64,000 nt of DNA from Rapana venosa (GCA_028751875.1 CM054138.1:41396209-41460208), one strand, 5' to 3'; counted from the stretch's first letter, positions 26,275 to 38,804 are shown. Translations and numbers: made by a program. The notes: generated from the sequence alone by a model not told the origin.

Positions 26275-29200
26275 TACCATACATACTCTGCAAACACTGA
26301 CTGCCATTGATGGACAGCCAAAAGAAAAAGGGGAAAAACTCAGTAGTAGGCTGCAGAATTTAGTTGTGCTGCCCACGACGTATAGGGGGCATGTGGAGAA
26401 CAAAGTAAACCTTTGTTTCATTGTCTGCGTTGTTTTGTTGTCTGCATTGTTGCATTGTCTGCAGGCTTCAATGATGTGTTTGGGGGCAACATGTCCATGA
26501 CGGGCCCATTGCTGATTGCTTTGTCACTGCTGCTTCTGCTGCTGTCCTTCCGTCAGTTTCTGCTGGCCAGAAAACGCAACACCACCACCACACGCTCTTC
26601 CATGCAGGTCAGTATCCAAGTCTTTTTTGTTGTTGTTTTTGGTATGATGAGAATGATACTGATAAGCAGACTGAAATTATCTGCAGTCAGCATTATTGAA
26701 AAATTGTGGCGGGGTTTATGATAACGAGATTGAAATCATCTGCAAAATCAACATTATTGAAAAATTGTGGTTTTGTTGGGTTTTATTTAAGTTGGGTGGG
26801 GGGGGGGGGGGGGGGGGGGCGGATAGCTTAGAGCATTGAGCTTGTGATCTGACCACCCTGACCCAGGTTCAAGCCACCACCAGGGCACCCGTTCAAGGGG
26901 ATTTTTTCCCCTGAAGTTAACATCAGTACTGACTCCCCTCCCCAAAAGTCCTTTGGATGATACTTTAAATCAAGATCCTATGTGCAAATGCACACAGAAC
27001 ATCTTAAGCAATGAGATTTAAATCAAGATCCCATGTGCGAATGCACACAGAACATCTTGTGCACAAGTTAAAACCTGTTCTGCCTTTCGGAAGAGTACAC
27101 CATTGTGTGCTGGTAAGAATGGATGACAAGTTTTTTCTAAATGCATGCACAGTGGTGTTGTGCATTTTTTTTAAAGGTATAGGACAAGTCCTTCAGATTA
27201 GACTATAAAACCAAAGCCCCATGTACAAACACATGCAGAACAGCTTGCACACACATTAAAAATGCATTCGCCTTTTAGAAGAGTAGGCCATTGTGTGTCA
27301 GTAGAAACAGATGACAAAATTAAGAAAAAAAATGCATGCACACATGTGTCATGTTTAGACGCTATCTTCGAAATCAGAATGTGGCACCTTAATGACGGGT
27401 AAAAATAGTCACATACACAAAATCTCACCATTAGTGAACCTCTGATGCATGCGTCTCTCTGATTGATATTCTGTTTTTTTTTCCCTTCTCAACAATTCCA
27501 TAAGTGATACACTATTTCATAAAATACTACATAAAAGACCTTGGAAGTAAGAATGCTTTTTTGACGACAAGTGTTGCTTTTTCAGCTGGATTCAGTGAAC
27601 AGAGAGAGTATGACAGCAGTGGTGGTGAATCGTGACGATGGCCTTCACCCTTCCACTGTGGTTGTGGACAGGTACAACCGCATTGGCTATGACGGAAGCA
27701 TCACTGTACATAGGTGAGTGGTTCAGTCTGAACTTTGTACTGTAGCTCTGAAGAAAAAAAACTGAAAGGAAAGTTCTGATTGTAGGATTGGGGGGGGGGG
27801 GGGGGGGGGGGGGGTGCTTTTTAAATCTTCTTTATATTAACTTTGAAGGTTGATTTTTTTCGCTTTTGTTTAGTTTTGTATTTATTTAAGATACCCCCAT
27901 GGGGATGGTGGGGCTCTGTCAGTATAAATAGCGTCCCCTCCTTCCACAAATTCTATGCTAGGATTTTCCACTTTTCTATCCCTCTCTTTGCTTCTGCTTT
28001 GTTCCTTTTCTGCCTGTCACCGCCTTCTTGTCTATTTTCTGCCTTCATGGTCCATTCTGCCTGCCTTTTTTCCCTTCATAACCAAAATGTGTGCAGGGAA
28101 AAGTTTGCTCCATTTCTTTTACAGGTTCTTTTTTTATAATTTGACTGATACCACATTCAGCTACAGCAGATTTCTTTGCATGCAATTCAGGGTGCTCTCC
28201 CCAGAGAGAGTGTGTTGCTGCAAGAGCAGTGCCACTCATGCTTTTAAAAAAAAAATTGTTTTCACTTGTATTTGTTTCTTTATCAGAGTGGCTTTTTTTC
28301 TGCAAAATATTGCCAGGGACAACTCTCTTGTTGCCATGGGTTCTTTCACATGCGCTGAATGCATGTTGCACACATGATTTGGTTTCATATGCTCTATATA
28401 TTTTTTGGTTCGTTGAGTTTGAACATGAGGGTGTGTACGTTTGTGTCTTAAAAGCAGTTGCCGAGTATGCTTATATGAATGCCTTTGAACGTGGTGGATT
28501 CCCAGGCACTGGGAAGATGACTGCGCCCCTCCATCTTACCAGGAAGTGACTCGCTTCATCAGCAGAAGCAACACCCCTTCCTGCATGGCTCATGACGACC
28601 AGGATGAGCTGCCCCCAACCTACGAGGAGACCATGTGCTCCACCATCTACACGCCGCCCCCGCTCATCCCCCCTCCCCTGTCCACCCCCACCCCCGCGCA
28701 GTCGGAACGGAGCCAGCTGCGGCGATCAGCGGGGAGTGAGGGGGGAGAGGGGCAGGTGTGTGGCCACGGCACGGAGAGAGGAGAGACGCCACCGAGCAGC
28801 GCCGTGATGCCTCAGGGAGGGGTGTACCCCCACCTCCCCCGCAAGCCGTCGTCGCAGGTGAAGACCAGCGTGACGACGGAGCTGGAGCTGGAGATGGAGA
28901 GGAGGGTGGGGCCGGGGGTGTCCGTCAGGAGCCAGAGCGTGTCGGGGGGGGTGGTGGTGGTGCCCCTCCCCCAGCACAGCCTGGCCCCCCTGCCGCACGC
29001 TCAGCACATGTCCGCCCCCGCATCCCCGCGACAGCTCTCCGCCCCTCCCTCCCCTCACCCTTTCTCGGCGCCCCCCTCGCCCCGGCAGCTGAGCCCTCGC
29101 CCCAACCTGACTCCGCCGCCGCAGTACATGTCTCCCAACAGCTCCTGCGTGCAGCTCTCCACCCTGCCTCCTCCTTCCTTGCACATGCTGTCGGCCTCCC

Positions 29201-29958
29201 CCTCTCACACGTTTTCCCGCCCCTCCTCCCCGCACTTTTCGGCCCCCTCCTCCCCGCACCCTGTGTCCGGGCAGCACAGCCTGACCCCGCCTCCCCAGTA
29301 CACCTCCTGCCCTCCTTCCCCCAGGCAGGTGTCGGCGCCCGCCTCCCCCCTTCTCTTCTCCCCGCCCCGTTCTCCCTGCTTCATGTCCGGTCCCTTGCCA
29401 GCTATGCACCCGTTGTCTCCCCAGCCTCCGCCCCACCACCCCTTCCCTCCCCCGCCGCACTCCTTCTCACACCAGCTTCCAGACATGTCGCAGCAGATGT
29501 TCCCCCTCCCCTCCCTCAGTGCCAGAACCTGGGCCCCCTCCCCCCAGCACGCCCGCAGCCAGGATGGGTACACGTGCTTCAGGTACAACTTTGTCTCCCA
29601 CCTTCCTGAGGATGCCTCCCTGTCAGCACGCCCTCTTCAGGGCCACCCTGCCGCTACCTTCAGCCATTTTCCCAGAGAGAGCGCTGCTGCTGCTGCTGCT
29701 GCTGCTGCTGTGTCCTGCCCGCATCCTGTTGCTGCTCACAGTCTAGGAGAGGCAGGACCTAGCTACTCCAGAGCATTCACCAGCGAGGGCAGGCCCGGTT
29801 TTCCCAGGGCGGATGTTCAGACAGGGGAGTCGCCTGTGTACGGTGCTGGGACAAGGGCGTGCATTCCTTCCTTGTCGGACCTTAGCCTGCAGAGAGATCC
29901 CAACGCAGCACAGCAGTCATCCTTTACCAGCAGAACTGACATCCAGGCCAATATCTGA
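25432..29958 (+). CDS. Two-pass membrane protein with four PPxY motifs (four exons, 633 aa)
   Basis: Exons 25432-25609, 26465-26607, 27586-27713 and 28506-29958 join with matching phases (1902 nt including TGA). An in-frame TAG at 25405-25407 supports the ATG. Segments: basic N-terminus (1-38), membrane helix 39-59, an 11-residue loop with sequon N68-M-S, membrane helix 71-88, a basic stop (ARKR), then a long cytosol-facing tail if the termini are cytosolic. The tail has PPSY (158-161), PPTY (186-189) and PPQY at 354-357 and 412-415, SAPxSPxxLS-like repeats and an Ala9 run. PPxY motifs bind WW domains, chiefly of NEDD4-family ubiquitin ligases, so an adaptor or substrate role is plausible. 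The layout resembles small TMEM51-like proteins, but I do not recognise the orthologue and assign no symbol. Confidence 0.88.
26465..26607 (+). CDS. PPxY membrane protein exon 2
   Basis: Completes Gly60 (G|GC) and encodes residues 61-107: short loop FNDVFGGNMSM, second helix GPLLIALSLLLLLLSF, then RQFLLARKRN and a Thr/Ser stretch ending SSMQ. Acceptor TGTCTGCAG, donor CAG|GTCAGT, phase 0. Confidence 0.9.
26814..27165 (+). mobile_element. SINE-A1 after a poly-G run
   Basis: A G run (about 26,797-26,819) leads into CGGATAGCTTAGAGCATTGA, then CCGTTCAAGGGGATTTTTTC, CCTTTGGATGATACTTTAAA and a locally repeated AGAACATCTT block. It is in intron 2 of the PPxY gene. Confidence 0.8.
27183..27450 (+). 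mobile_element. SINE-A2 fragment
   Basis: AAGTCCTTCAGATTAGACTA through TAGAAGAGTAGGCCATTGTG to the A2 tail GTTTAGACGCTATCTTCGAA and AAATCTCACCATTAGTGAAC. Confidence 0.75.
27586..27713 (+). CDS. PPxY membrane protein exon 3
   Basis: Encodes residues 108-149 (LDSVNRESMTAVVVNRDD and VVVDRYNRIGYDGSITVH) plus two bases of Arg150. Acceptor TTTTTCAG, donor AG|GTGAGT. No known motif is visible. Confidence 0.88.
27893..28090 (+). mobile_element. SINE-C copy
   Basis: ACCCCCATGGGGATGGTGGG, CAGTATAAATAGCGTCCCCT, TTCTTGTCTATTTTCTGCCT. A G run of about 26 bp lies just upstream (27,789-27,814). Confidence 0.8.
28506..29958 (+). CDS. PPxY membrane protein exon 4: proline/serine-rich tail
   Basis: Completes Arg150 (AG|G) and runs 483 codons to TGA at 29956-29958. 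It opens HWEDDCAPPSYQEV, where an acidic patch precedes the first PPSY. PPxY codons lie at 28528-28539, 28612-28623, 29116-29127 and 29290-29301. Between about 28,990 and 29,480 the tail is built of SP-rich repeats such as SAPASPRQLSAPPSPHPF. The exon is strongly GC-rich compared with the surroundings, which produces long spurious frames on both strands. Confidence 0.92.
29683..29709 (+). repeat. (GCT)9 coding microsatellite (Ala9)
   Basis: Nine GCT codons encode residues 543-551 of the PPxY protein. Pure triplet purity suggests length polymorphism without frameshift. Confidence 0.95.
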
Positions 29959-31590
29959 GTGTTGCAAGAGACTGCAGGCCTTTGATAAAAAGATAGTGGA
30001 GAGGAACTTCATGCGGGATAGGCATTCTCAGAAGTTGATATGTTTCTGTAATAACTGTTCAGATTAAACGAGAACAGCTTCAGTACGTTGTGAATAGCTC
30101 TGAATGGTAAGAATACCATGTGCTGAAAAATGGGCTGATAATTGCTGAGCATGGGTCAGTAGTTAGAACAAGGTAGCTAATTTGAAGAGAAAAAAGCGGG
30201 TAAGCCAGCGAAAAAGGTTTGTTTTTGTCAAGTGTTGTGACCAATTTGACTAACAGTGAAAAGGACTGCAGGCATAAGTAACCAACTCTAAGACTTTCAG
30301 TAAACCCAATGTAGCTGATGGTCAGTGTTGTTGACATCAAAACTTTTTACAGGAAGTGTGTGGGTTTGATCTCTCCAGAAACCTAACTAACTTTCCTATC
30401 TGCTTCTTTTCAGAGAGGAGATTTCAAAGCTTATTAAAAGGAATGAGTGGGACCATTTAGTCAGTTGCATTTATATTAGAAATGCATGTCTGGTTTTAAA
30501 AAAGAAATTGCTCAACTTTTCTGACAATAATTGTCTGTTATCTCATGCATGGTTTTTGCAGGGGTATATTGTGATGGGAAGCATGGAGTTAAGTACTTGG
30601 CATCATTTAGTTTCAAATCAAACCAAAGCTTTGCAGTTTTGTCATTGCCATTCTCAATTTTGCCAATGATCATGAAATATATAAGATGATAAAAAGTTCA
30701 GCTCCCAGAATAAAAAACTCAGTTCTCATCTTTTGGACACATGCATGCCAGTTCTGACTTTGTATGACTTCAGATGTTCAGCATTAGCAGACACACTCTG
30801 AACTGTCTGCAGACAAGGGACAGTTTCTGCTGCAGGTTTTGAGTGGCTGGTCTTACAGCTAAACTATTGCTGTTATCAAGACTTGGCCTGCCTATATGAT
30901 CACGTTCTGCTGATAGCCCTATGCATATGCTGAAATCAGAGGAGGCAGTTTAGGATGTAACAAGTTGTGGTTTTGATTCTAGTTTGAACTCAAACTTGTC
31001 CCTAGACCTTGAGTGGTGTTCTGGGTAGTAGTTTTTTGGTTGAAGCTATAAACTGGTGTCCCATGTTCAACGTTTAACACATGTCAAAGAACCTATTGCA
31101 ACCAGAGAGTTGCCCCTGGAAAAGTTAATGTTAAAAAAAAACACTCACAAAAAGGGGAGGGGGGGGGGAATGACATGCAGATAGGAAAAATTCAAGAAAA
31201 AAAAGAAAAAAGAGTATCACTTCTCTTATGATGACCTGCTCTCTCCAGGGAGAGCAGCCTGAATTTCATGCAAAGTGTACTGCGACTGAAAATGGCGTAC
31301 AATACATTACATTGCAATGCAATACAATATGATATGATATAATATTACACACCAGAGTGAGGTAGTAAGGTCCCAGCTGGTAGACTGTCACAGTGACAGA
31401 CTGAACCTTTCTTGCAGAGATCAGCTCTCAAGGTGAAGAGAAATGTTCAGCACAAGAAAACGAAAGACAGCTGATGGAACAGGGACTCTTTGCTAAGTGC
31501 TGTCATCTTTTTTTGTTTTAAACGTAGTTTAATGAACAAAGAAGCTTGATCACTTCTGTTTACAAATCCACTGACCCAGACCCTTATTGT
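29959..31590 (+). other. Likely start of the PPxY gene 3'UTR
   Basis: No new gene is visible downstream of the stop. A weak-context AATAAA occurs at 30,709-30,714. The DNA is unique and AT-rich, with a poly-A/poly-G patch near 31,130-31,210. Confidence 0.4.
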
Positions 31591-31661
31591 TTTGCTCCCT
31601 CTTTATCATGAAAAATTTTTTTCTCCAAGATATCATGGTCCCTCACTTCCATTCTTCTATC

Positions 31662-31679
31662 TCTCTGTCTCTCTCTGTT

Positions 31680-31729
<50 letters not shown>

Positions 31730-31883
31730 TCTCTCTTCTCTCTCTCTCTCTCTCTCCTCTTTTGTCTCTGCTCTCTTCTCTCAAACACATTTACATGCTG
31801 TCTTTCTCTCCTTACCCCCCCCCCCCCCCTCCCCCCCCCCCCCCCCAACACATACAAACTTATACACACTCTCTTCTCTCTCG

Positions 31884-31940
<57 letters not shown>

Positions 31941-31955
31941 CCATACATACTTGCA
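31662..31955. repeat. (CT)n, poly-C and (TA)n tracts
   Basis: CT repeats, two C runs at about 31,817-31,846, CT again at 31,869-31,913, then TA to 31,940. Confidence 0.93.
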
Positions 31956-32756
31956 CAAAGGCACTAAGTTATCTAGAGAAATACTATACCATTCCTTACC
32001 GCTGTGTTGCACAACAAGAAATACATGGAAAACCTGCCCCATCTGAATGAACAGGAATAATCATCAGCTGCATGAACGTTTCAGAGACGGACAGTGTCAG
32101 ATGCTAAGAAAAGTCACAGTCTCCAAGTGCAATAAAACTGATAGCATTTTGTACACCATCGAAAGTTTCTGTATGTGTATTTATGCCTCATAATTATAGC
32201 TAGTAGTCTTTGTACTTCCAGTCATTATCATTGTCTTATTTGTAATAGACATTGTTTGGTCTTCATGTATATGTATATATGTGTATCAAAATACCCTTAT
32301 TTGGGTATAGTTTGTTTTCAGTTCTGGAAAACCATTCAACTGTTGAGCAATATTGAGTGTGTGTTTTGGAGGGGGGGGGGGGGGGGGGGTATGTGTGTGG
32401 TGTGTTAAATGTACGCTGTTTGTTAAGTGATTCAGTGTTGTGATATTCCTCGGCATATTAAGTCATCAGTGTTCAGTATTTGTTGTGTCAGCCATAATCC
32501 ACATGCCAAACCAACACAAAAAAAGAAACACACACACACACACAAAAAGATTTTCCCCCCAACAAAATGTCACAAGATAAGGCAGGTATAATTATGTGGT
32601 ATGAATGGTGGCCCATTTGTTGCGTGATGTTCATATTCATATCCTTTCTGAGAAGTAGGAGAGACGGGTAATGGTACAAAGTGAAAGAAAAGTGAGATTG
32701 GCTGATGTTTTTTGGTCTGATCAGCATGCAGTTGTTGCTATCATTTTTTCCCCCCG

Positions 32757-33440
32757 TTTCTCAGCTAGAACTCTGAGGTTCACCAGTAGTGACATTTTGT
32801 GTATGTGACTGTTTTGGACCAGTGCTATCATTCAGGAGGCACCGTGGTCGAGTGGTTTAGGCGGTCAACTCGTGATCCAGAGGTCGCGGGTTCGATCCCC
32901 GCTCGGCTCGGTGTTGTGTCCTTGGGAAAGACACTTTACTCCTATTTTCCTCACTCCACCCAGGTGTACAAGTGGGTACCAGCTCTGCTGGGGAAGTATC
33001 TGGCGACAGACTAGCGTCCTGTCACAGGGGTGGTGAAAAACCATCAGTTCGCTTAACGCTACAGAAACCGGGATAAGCTCCGGCTCTATGGGCCTTCTGG
33101 CTCGAAAGAACATACTATCATTCAGGAAGCAGCATTTCGACTTTGGAGATAATGTCTAAACACAACACTAGGGTCCAGGCCCTTTTTTTGTAACAAAACT
33201 TGTCACCTTTTCCTACCAGCACGGAATGGCCTACTCTTCCAAAAGGCAGAATGAGTTGTGACGTGTTTAAGCAAGATGTTCTGTATGTGTTCACTCATGG
33301 GGCCTCAGTTTATAGTCTGAACTGAAGAACTTTATGGGGAGTGGATTCAGTACTGATGTTAACTTCAGGGGGAAAATCCTCTTGAATGGGTGGTGGCTCG
33401 AACTCAGGCCATCAGATCATGATCGCACCACTGTAACCAC
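32757..33440 (-). mobile_element. SINE-A2 split by a younger SINE
   Basis: The A2 end (TCAGCTAGAACTCTGAGGTT, CACCAGTAGTGACATTTTGT) is interrupted at 32,837 and resumes at 33,128 with AGCAGCATTTCGACTTTGGA, TAATGTCTAAACACAACACT and the body to a degenerate head (CTGTAACCACTAGAGCCC). Confidence 0.8.
32838..33114 (+). mobile_element. SINE-V: tRNA-derived SINE with intact 13-bp target-site duplication
   Basis: tRNA-like head with box A GTGGTCGAGTGGTTTAGGCG and box B GCGGGTTCGATCCCCGC, then a conserved central part (GTCCTTGGGAAAGACACTTT, TCCACCCAGGTGTACAAGTG) like that of widespread metazoan SINE families. CTATCATTCAGGA flanks it perfectly at 32,825-32,837 and 33,115-33,127. It is the only copy of this family I see here. 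Confidence 0.92.
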
Positions 33441-33449
33441 TAGAGCCCA

Positions 33450-35040
33450 TGATATATTTCATCTTCACTTGTAAACTTTACTGTAAATCCCTTGGACTGA
33501 ACCAAGGTTGAAGGTTAAAAGGACAAAGAGGGCAGGAAAAGGGCGAAGAAAGAAAACATGAAGAGTACACTTTGAATTGGGCTCATGGCTGTTCACAGTT
33601 CCTTTAGAGTTGTTGGGTTTTTTTAATGATGTACTAGTCATGGAATGAAGCCATGGTTTATTTAAGAACAAGGGCTTCTCATGTGGAGGTGTCAGAGAAC
33701 TCTTTTTGTAATTATATTACTGCTTCAACTGTGAAAATTTGAGCCAAGACTTGTCATCTTTTCGAAGATTGAAAAAAAAATTCCTGCCATTTTGTGTTTT
33801 GTCTGTTCTTATTGTCATGTTCATTACCTGGCTTAAAAATCTATTGACCTTTATTTTGTTTGGAAAGTTTTGAACCCAAATGTTTGCCCCCATTTGCTAG
33901 ACCTTGAGTGGGGGTGTGGGTGCTCGTCTTTCAGATAAGACAACAAACCAAGGTTTCGTGTGCAAAACACATTAAACACACAAGTAAGATCCCAGAGCAA
34001 CAAGACAGTTGTCCATGGCAAAATTAGGTAAAAACATAAAAAATTGTATACATGCAGAAAAGGGGAAACAAATTGCATTGCTTTTGCGGTGATGTACTCA
34101 CCCCAGGAAGAGCAGCCTTGATTTCTCGCTGAGTCTGGAAATCTGTTTTGATCAGAAGAGGTATACAAAGCTGTACAATACAACCCTAGTCTTTGATATG
34201 TCTAGATTTTATTGTTGAATTCTGAAGTCACTTTTTCAGTTGAGCCTCAGTGTTTTTATCATCTTTCCCTATGACGTTTAGATACCTATTTTTGCCTTCT
34301 GGTAACACATACAGGTATTTCTCAAATCTACAATTGTGGTATAGTCTAGTTTTTAGTTTTTAACTTTCTCTTTAAGGGTGGGGATTGTCCACTGAGGCTG
34401 TTTGATTGAATGTGGAAGGCATTTGGCTGTTTTATTTGTGGGTTGTTCTTTGACCTCATATGACCAAGGTTGTAGTAAACCTAACAGAGTAAGAACGGGA
34501 TGCCCAGAACTTCAAAGAAATCGTGGCAATATAACTGAAGAACAGGACCAGCAGAATAAGACATCGTCTCTGTTTTTTGGGGAGTCCTGTTTCTCACTTG
34601 CTATTCAGGTACTCTTGTCCTGTGTGACATTTCTCTTTTTATGTGCCTCTGTTTCATGTCTGTCTTCGTTTTTCACTGTGACATAAGAAACAAGTATCAT
34701 TTGGTTTTAAAGCAAAAAATATGAACGTACTCATGTTTCTTCTTTTGAGAATAGAACCTCACCTGTAACTATTGCACAGTTCTGAGCATGAATCGTCAAA
34801 GACGTGACTATCCTGATATGGCCTGTGTGTTGATAGCAGGTCTATAAACTGGAGAGTCAGTTGACATGGCAGTAATTGTGCTGGACCATGTCACATACAA
34901 AGACAGATTTTTTGGCATGAAATTAAAGATGCTTCCCGTGAGAAATCTTGAGTTGACACAGTGCAGGGCCATCTTTTTCTGTCTGCCTGTGTATCAGTTT
35001 TACATGATTGTGGAATTGACTTATTTCCCTCAGAATTTTT
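33450..35040. other. Non-coding unique DNA
   Basis: I see no conserved open frame, RNA gene or element in this stretch; the short frames here have no recognisable domains. Confidence 0.45.
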
Positions 35041-35155
35041 GCCAGACAGACAATAATAATAATAATGATAATAATGTATGGAATTTATGTAACACTGAAT
35101 CATATAAAGCCACAAATCAAAGCGCTTACATTCAAATCATTTACACGCATGCAGT
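35040..35155 (-). mobile_element. SINE-D tail copy
   Basis: (AAT)n then ATGTATGGAATTTATGTAAC and CACAAATCAAAGCGCTTACA: reverse complement of the SINE-D tail. Confidence 0.82.
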
Positions 35156-36041
35156 TGTACATAAATAAGATCTCTAGCTACTCTGTGTTTTGTTTTTATA
35201 TGTCTTTAAATTAGTGCACCAAGCACATGGATGTTTTGTTTATTGTCAATTCTAAAAGCCTAGGACTGGTACCTTCAATGAATGGAGGAAAAACCCAGCA
35301 TTGGACAGGATTCCAGTCTGGGACTTGTCTCTAGACAAGAGCATTGTTGCTGGACTACCAATTCCACATTGTTGTCTGAATAGTGTTTCCATGCTAGTTT
35401 ATGTGAGGGTGATTGCAGCATCAAAGTTACAGGCAACAGTTCTATTCTTAAAAGTGAAGGCTTACCTAATTTTGCCAATGTAAAGCGTTTTTTCTAATTA
35501 TATTTTTACACATGTACAATTTTGTCAGGAGGAACAATCTCTTTTTGTTTTTTTAGAATTAGATAACTGTTTGTGTAAACATGTTCTTGTTGGTATTAGT
35601 AAGGTGATTCATAGTGCAGTATTAACTGTGGAGGCTGTAGTGCGAATGTATTCAGGTAAATGTTCCCCATCTTTCATGCTAGTCATTGTAGAGAGACATG
35701 GGGGTGGGGGGGGGAAACTGTTGTGGTAACATTCATGAAGCTGATGCTGTCAAAAAGTCTGGTATGCATTTTAACGCACAAGTGGTATAAATCAAATTTT
35801 GTCTATTGAAACGAGTGTTCTGCCATGTATATGCTGGTAGATAATGACGACAATGAATACGAGATGTATGTGTGGATTTTACTTTTGCAGTCAAGAGATT
35901 TTTTAAGGCTTTGTTCAAGATGAGGAATGTTATTTTGTTGAATCCCTGTATTCTGAATATAACCTTTGCTGCCATATATTTTTAAAGGTTTGTGAGAAGT
36001 ACTGTCTCATGGGAAAAGAGAAAAGCATGTTGTGTTTTGTT

Positions 36042-36195
36042 CCCCCCCCCCCCCCCCCCCCCACTCCCTTCCCAGCACCGTTCTCCTTCCCCCCCCCATG
36101 ATTATCCAACACTTTGATGTTATTTTTGCTCTGTGTGTGTGTGTGTGTGTGTATTGTGTGTTTGAGTCTTTGCATTGTGTGTGTGTGTGTTTGAA
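36042..36195. repeat. Poly-C run and (TG)n tracts
   Basis: About 20 C at 36,042-36,062, then two TG tracts around 36,133-36,190. Confidence 0.9.
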
Positions 36196-37399
36196 ATATT
36201 TTGCACTACCATTTTTTTTTCTTGTTGAACTTCAAGGTCAAAGTGTGGGTGTTTCCCCTTCAGTTTTAGATCAAGAGTGTGTGACCCGGATTCCCCAAAC
36301 CAGATCTGACGACAAACATGGAGTTGCACACGATGAGGGTCAGGAAGAGAGAACCCTTTTTTTTTTTTTTTTAGGGGAGGGAGAGAAGGAAGAGAGCTGG
36401 GGGAGAATCTTGAAGCTATCTCTGATCTTTATTCTTCCTGGGTCAGAAATCTTGGAGTGCCTTTAATGTCTGTGTAGCAGTCCTTCGACCTGCCTGTGGT
36501 ACATACATGCATACATACATACGAACGTACGTACGTATGTGTGTACAGACCTGAATCAAATCCTTGGGACTGTTTGCAATCCTCAAACTTTTTATCTTGC
36601 CTCAGGAGGTTCTCCTCTGCTGCCTTCGATATTTTTGTTCTCTTTCCAAATGGCACTGATTGGTCTCTGTTTTTTTTGTTTTTTTAACTCTGTGTTGATT
36701 TTGCCCTTTGTGTACGGAGTGTGTATCGGTAGAAGTGATAACCTATATCCTTTGGCACTTAAGTGTTTCGATATTGTGTTGTCCAAAGAGTAGGAATACA
36801 CATGTATACGTTCTGATCTTTTATCGTAGCAGTGTGCATTATCAGTTTTGTTTATTGTGTTGATCAGCACTAAAAAAACAAGAACAGCAATAGTTGTTAT
36901 ATACAAACAAGCACAGTGTTCCTGTGTTGTCAGCACTAAACTGTCACTGCTGTGATTGTGACTACAATAGTGGTGTTGGTCTTTGTTCCTGGGTAAATGG
37001 AGTCGTTACAGATGGCAGTGTATATTGAAAATTCTGTGAGAATGTTCATACATATGTGTGGACTGAATGTGCAAATCAGCAACTGTGCGCATGCCAGTTT
37101 TTCTTTTGTTTCTATTTTTGGATAGATTGTTGAGCCTATGTTGGGAAATAATTTATATAATACCTAAAACCCAATGGAATCCTTGAACTGTTGTGCAATG
37201 TATCTGACAGACAGCCATAACAATCAGAATTATTTATTGATGTGTGTGTGCGCGTGCGTGCGCTTATGCCTTTTTTAAAACCTCTTGTTTTCAATGAGAT
37301 TTTATTTTTGTTGTTGAACAGAATATTGTAAATGAAGGAGAGCTATTTTCAAGCATTGAACAGTTAGTTTTGTTCACAGAGTTTTGTTGTTGTTGAAAG

Positions 37400-37556
37400 G
37401 ATTTCACTGTGTGTGTGTGTGTGTACACATTTGTGTGTCTGCGTGCATGTGCGTGTGTGCGTGCATGCATGCGTGTGTATGTGTGTGGTGTGTGTGTGTG
37501 TGTACATTTGGGTGTCTGCATGTATGTGCATGCGTGTATGCATGTGTGTGTGTTGC
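37400..37556. repeat. (TG)n/(TGCA)-rich microsatellite
   Basis: Interrupted TG repeats with GCATGC steps; it generates overlapping Cys/Val frames. Confidence 0.9.
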
Positions 37557-38612
37557 ACTGTGTTAATCATGGCTTTTGTTTTCATGGGTAACCTAATTCA
37601 TAGTCTGTTGTGCAGTATATTGAAAACATAAGATTGGAAAACAATTTATGTAACTCACTGATATGTGTTTGTTTTGGGGGGTTGTTTGTGTGTATGCGTG
37701 ACACTGTGTGCGTGGACACATATGTTTTACAACATTGCTGAACTTTGCGTCAAACATATTGAGAAAGACTTTAAAGTTTGTTGATGCTGAACACATTGAT
37801 GAATCATACTGTGCATATGATGAGATAGTTCCCTCACTGTTGAATGCTACCTACATGTTATGAATGATGAACAGTCAACATGAAAATGCTGTGTGCATTC
37901 ACTTTCTTTGTCACATCTTGAATGTGCTTGATTGATGACATGGAAGCAAGTAGGCTAAATGTTAAAAAGCAAGAACAACAGTGCTGGCTCTCTTTCAAGA
38001 AACAAAATGTCCAGACTCAATGCTGCTGTCATCAGCCCTATACCTGTAAATGAAAGAGAGACAGCCAGTTTCTCATTTGTGTCCCTATACTACCACCTGT
38101 TGTTTATAGCGGGCTGACAGGTAGCCTGATTAACAATCACTGGCCCAAAATTGTGTTTCATTGAGTCTGTGCGTGTAAAGCAATGTTTGTTCTTTATTGT
38201 ATGACTGGCAAGAACGGCACATAGCGATATTTAAATGTGAGGAGAAAACTGGCAAGTCATTTCATGCTGTGTGCAAATGGCGATGTAAAAAAACCCTACC
38301 TATACTGTTTGTTGTGTACAGTGTTGTGCTCAAGACAATGCATGTTTATTGTTCAGACTGTAAGAAACCCATTGCCAAAGTAGATTAGAATGAACTGCCC
38401 GAGTATCTTACCTGCATAGTATCGGTGCACTTGTATTTCAGTTTCATTGTTACAGTACTGTTCACGTTAAAATTAAGGTCTAGTGCATTCAAGGGAAACT
38501 TTGTTCTGTTTTACACAGACACTTGTGATTGAAAGAATAGTAAAACGTGTGTGGCCTGTTGAGACGTGGACACTTTGTACTGTAACACAAAAGTGTCTGA
38601 AGCGTGAGGTTA

Positions 38613-38720
38613 TAATAATGATAATAATAAAAAATGGAATTTATATAATATAGCGCTATACCTTGCAAAAACAAATCAAAGCGCTTGCATTCATCCTACT
38701 CTTACACATGCATCATGTTG
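38613..38720 (-). mobile_element. SINE-D tail copy
   Basis: (AAT)n, AATGGAATTTATATAATATA, GCGCTATACCTTGCAAAAAC and AAATCAAAGCGCTTGCATTC. Confidence 0.82.
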
Positions 38721-38751
38721 CAATTAATAGTTTTTACAAATTCAAATGTAT

Positions 38752-38804
38752 ACACACTCACGCACGCACGCACGCGCACACACACACACACACACACATA
38801 CATA
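38752..38804. repeat. (CA)n/(CGCA)n microsatellite
   Basis: CGCA units followed by CA repeats, about 50 bp. Confidence 0.92.

Noticed and set aside
28726..29460. Long open frames on the minus strand and in the +3 frame over the PPxY exon
   Set aside because: They come from the high GC content of the real exon 4 and encode low-complexity Arg/Gly or Ala/Pro sequence with no splice support.
34402..34686. 94-codon plus-strand frame
   Set aside because: No domain, splice context or repeat family supports it; length is within chance for this composition.
36042..36466. 144-codon frame starting in a poly-C run
   Set aside because: Begins in homopolymer and (TG)n sequence; no recognisable domain.
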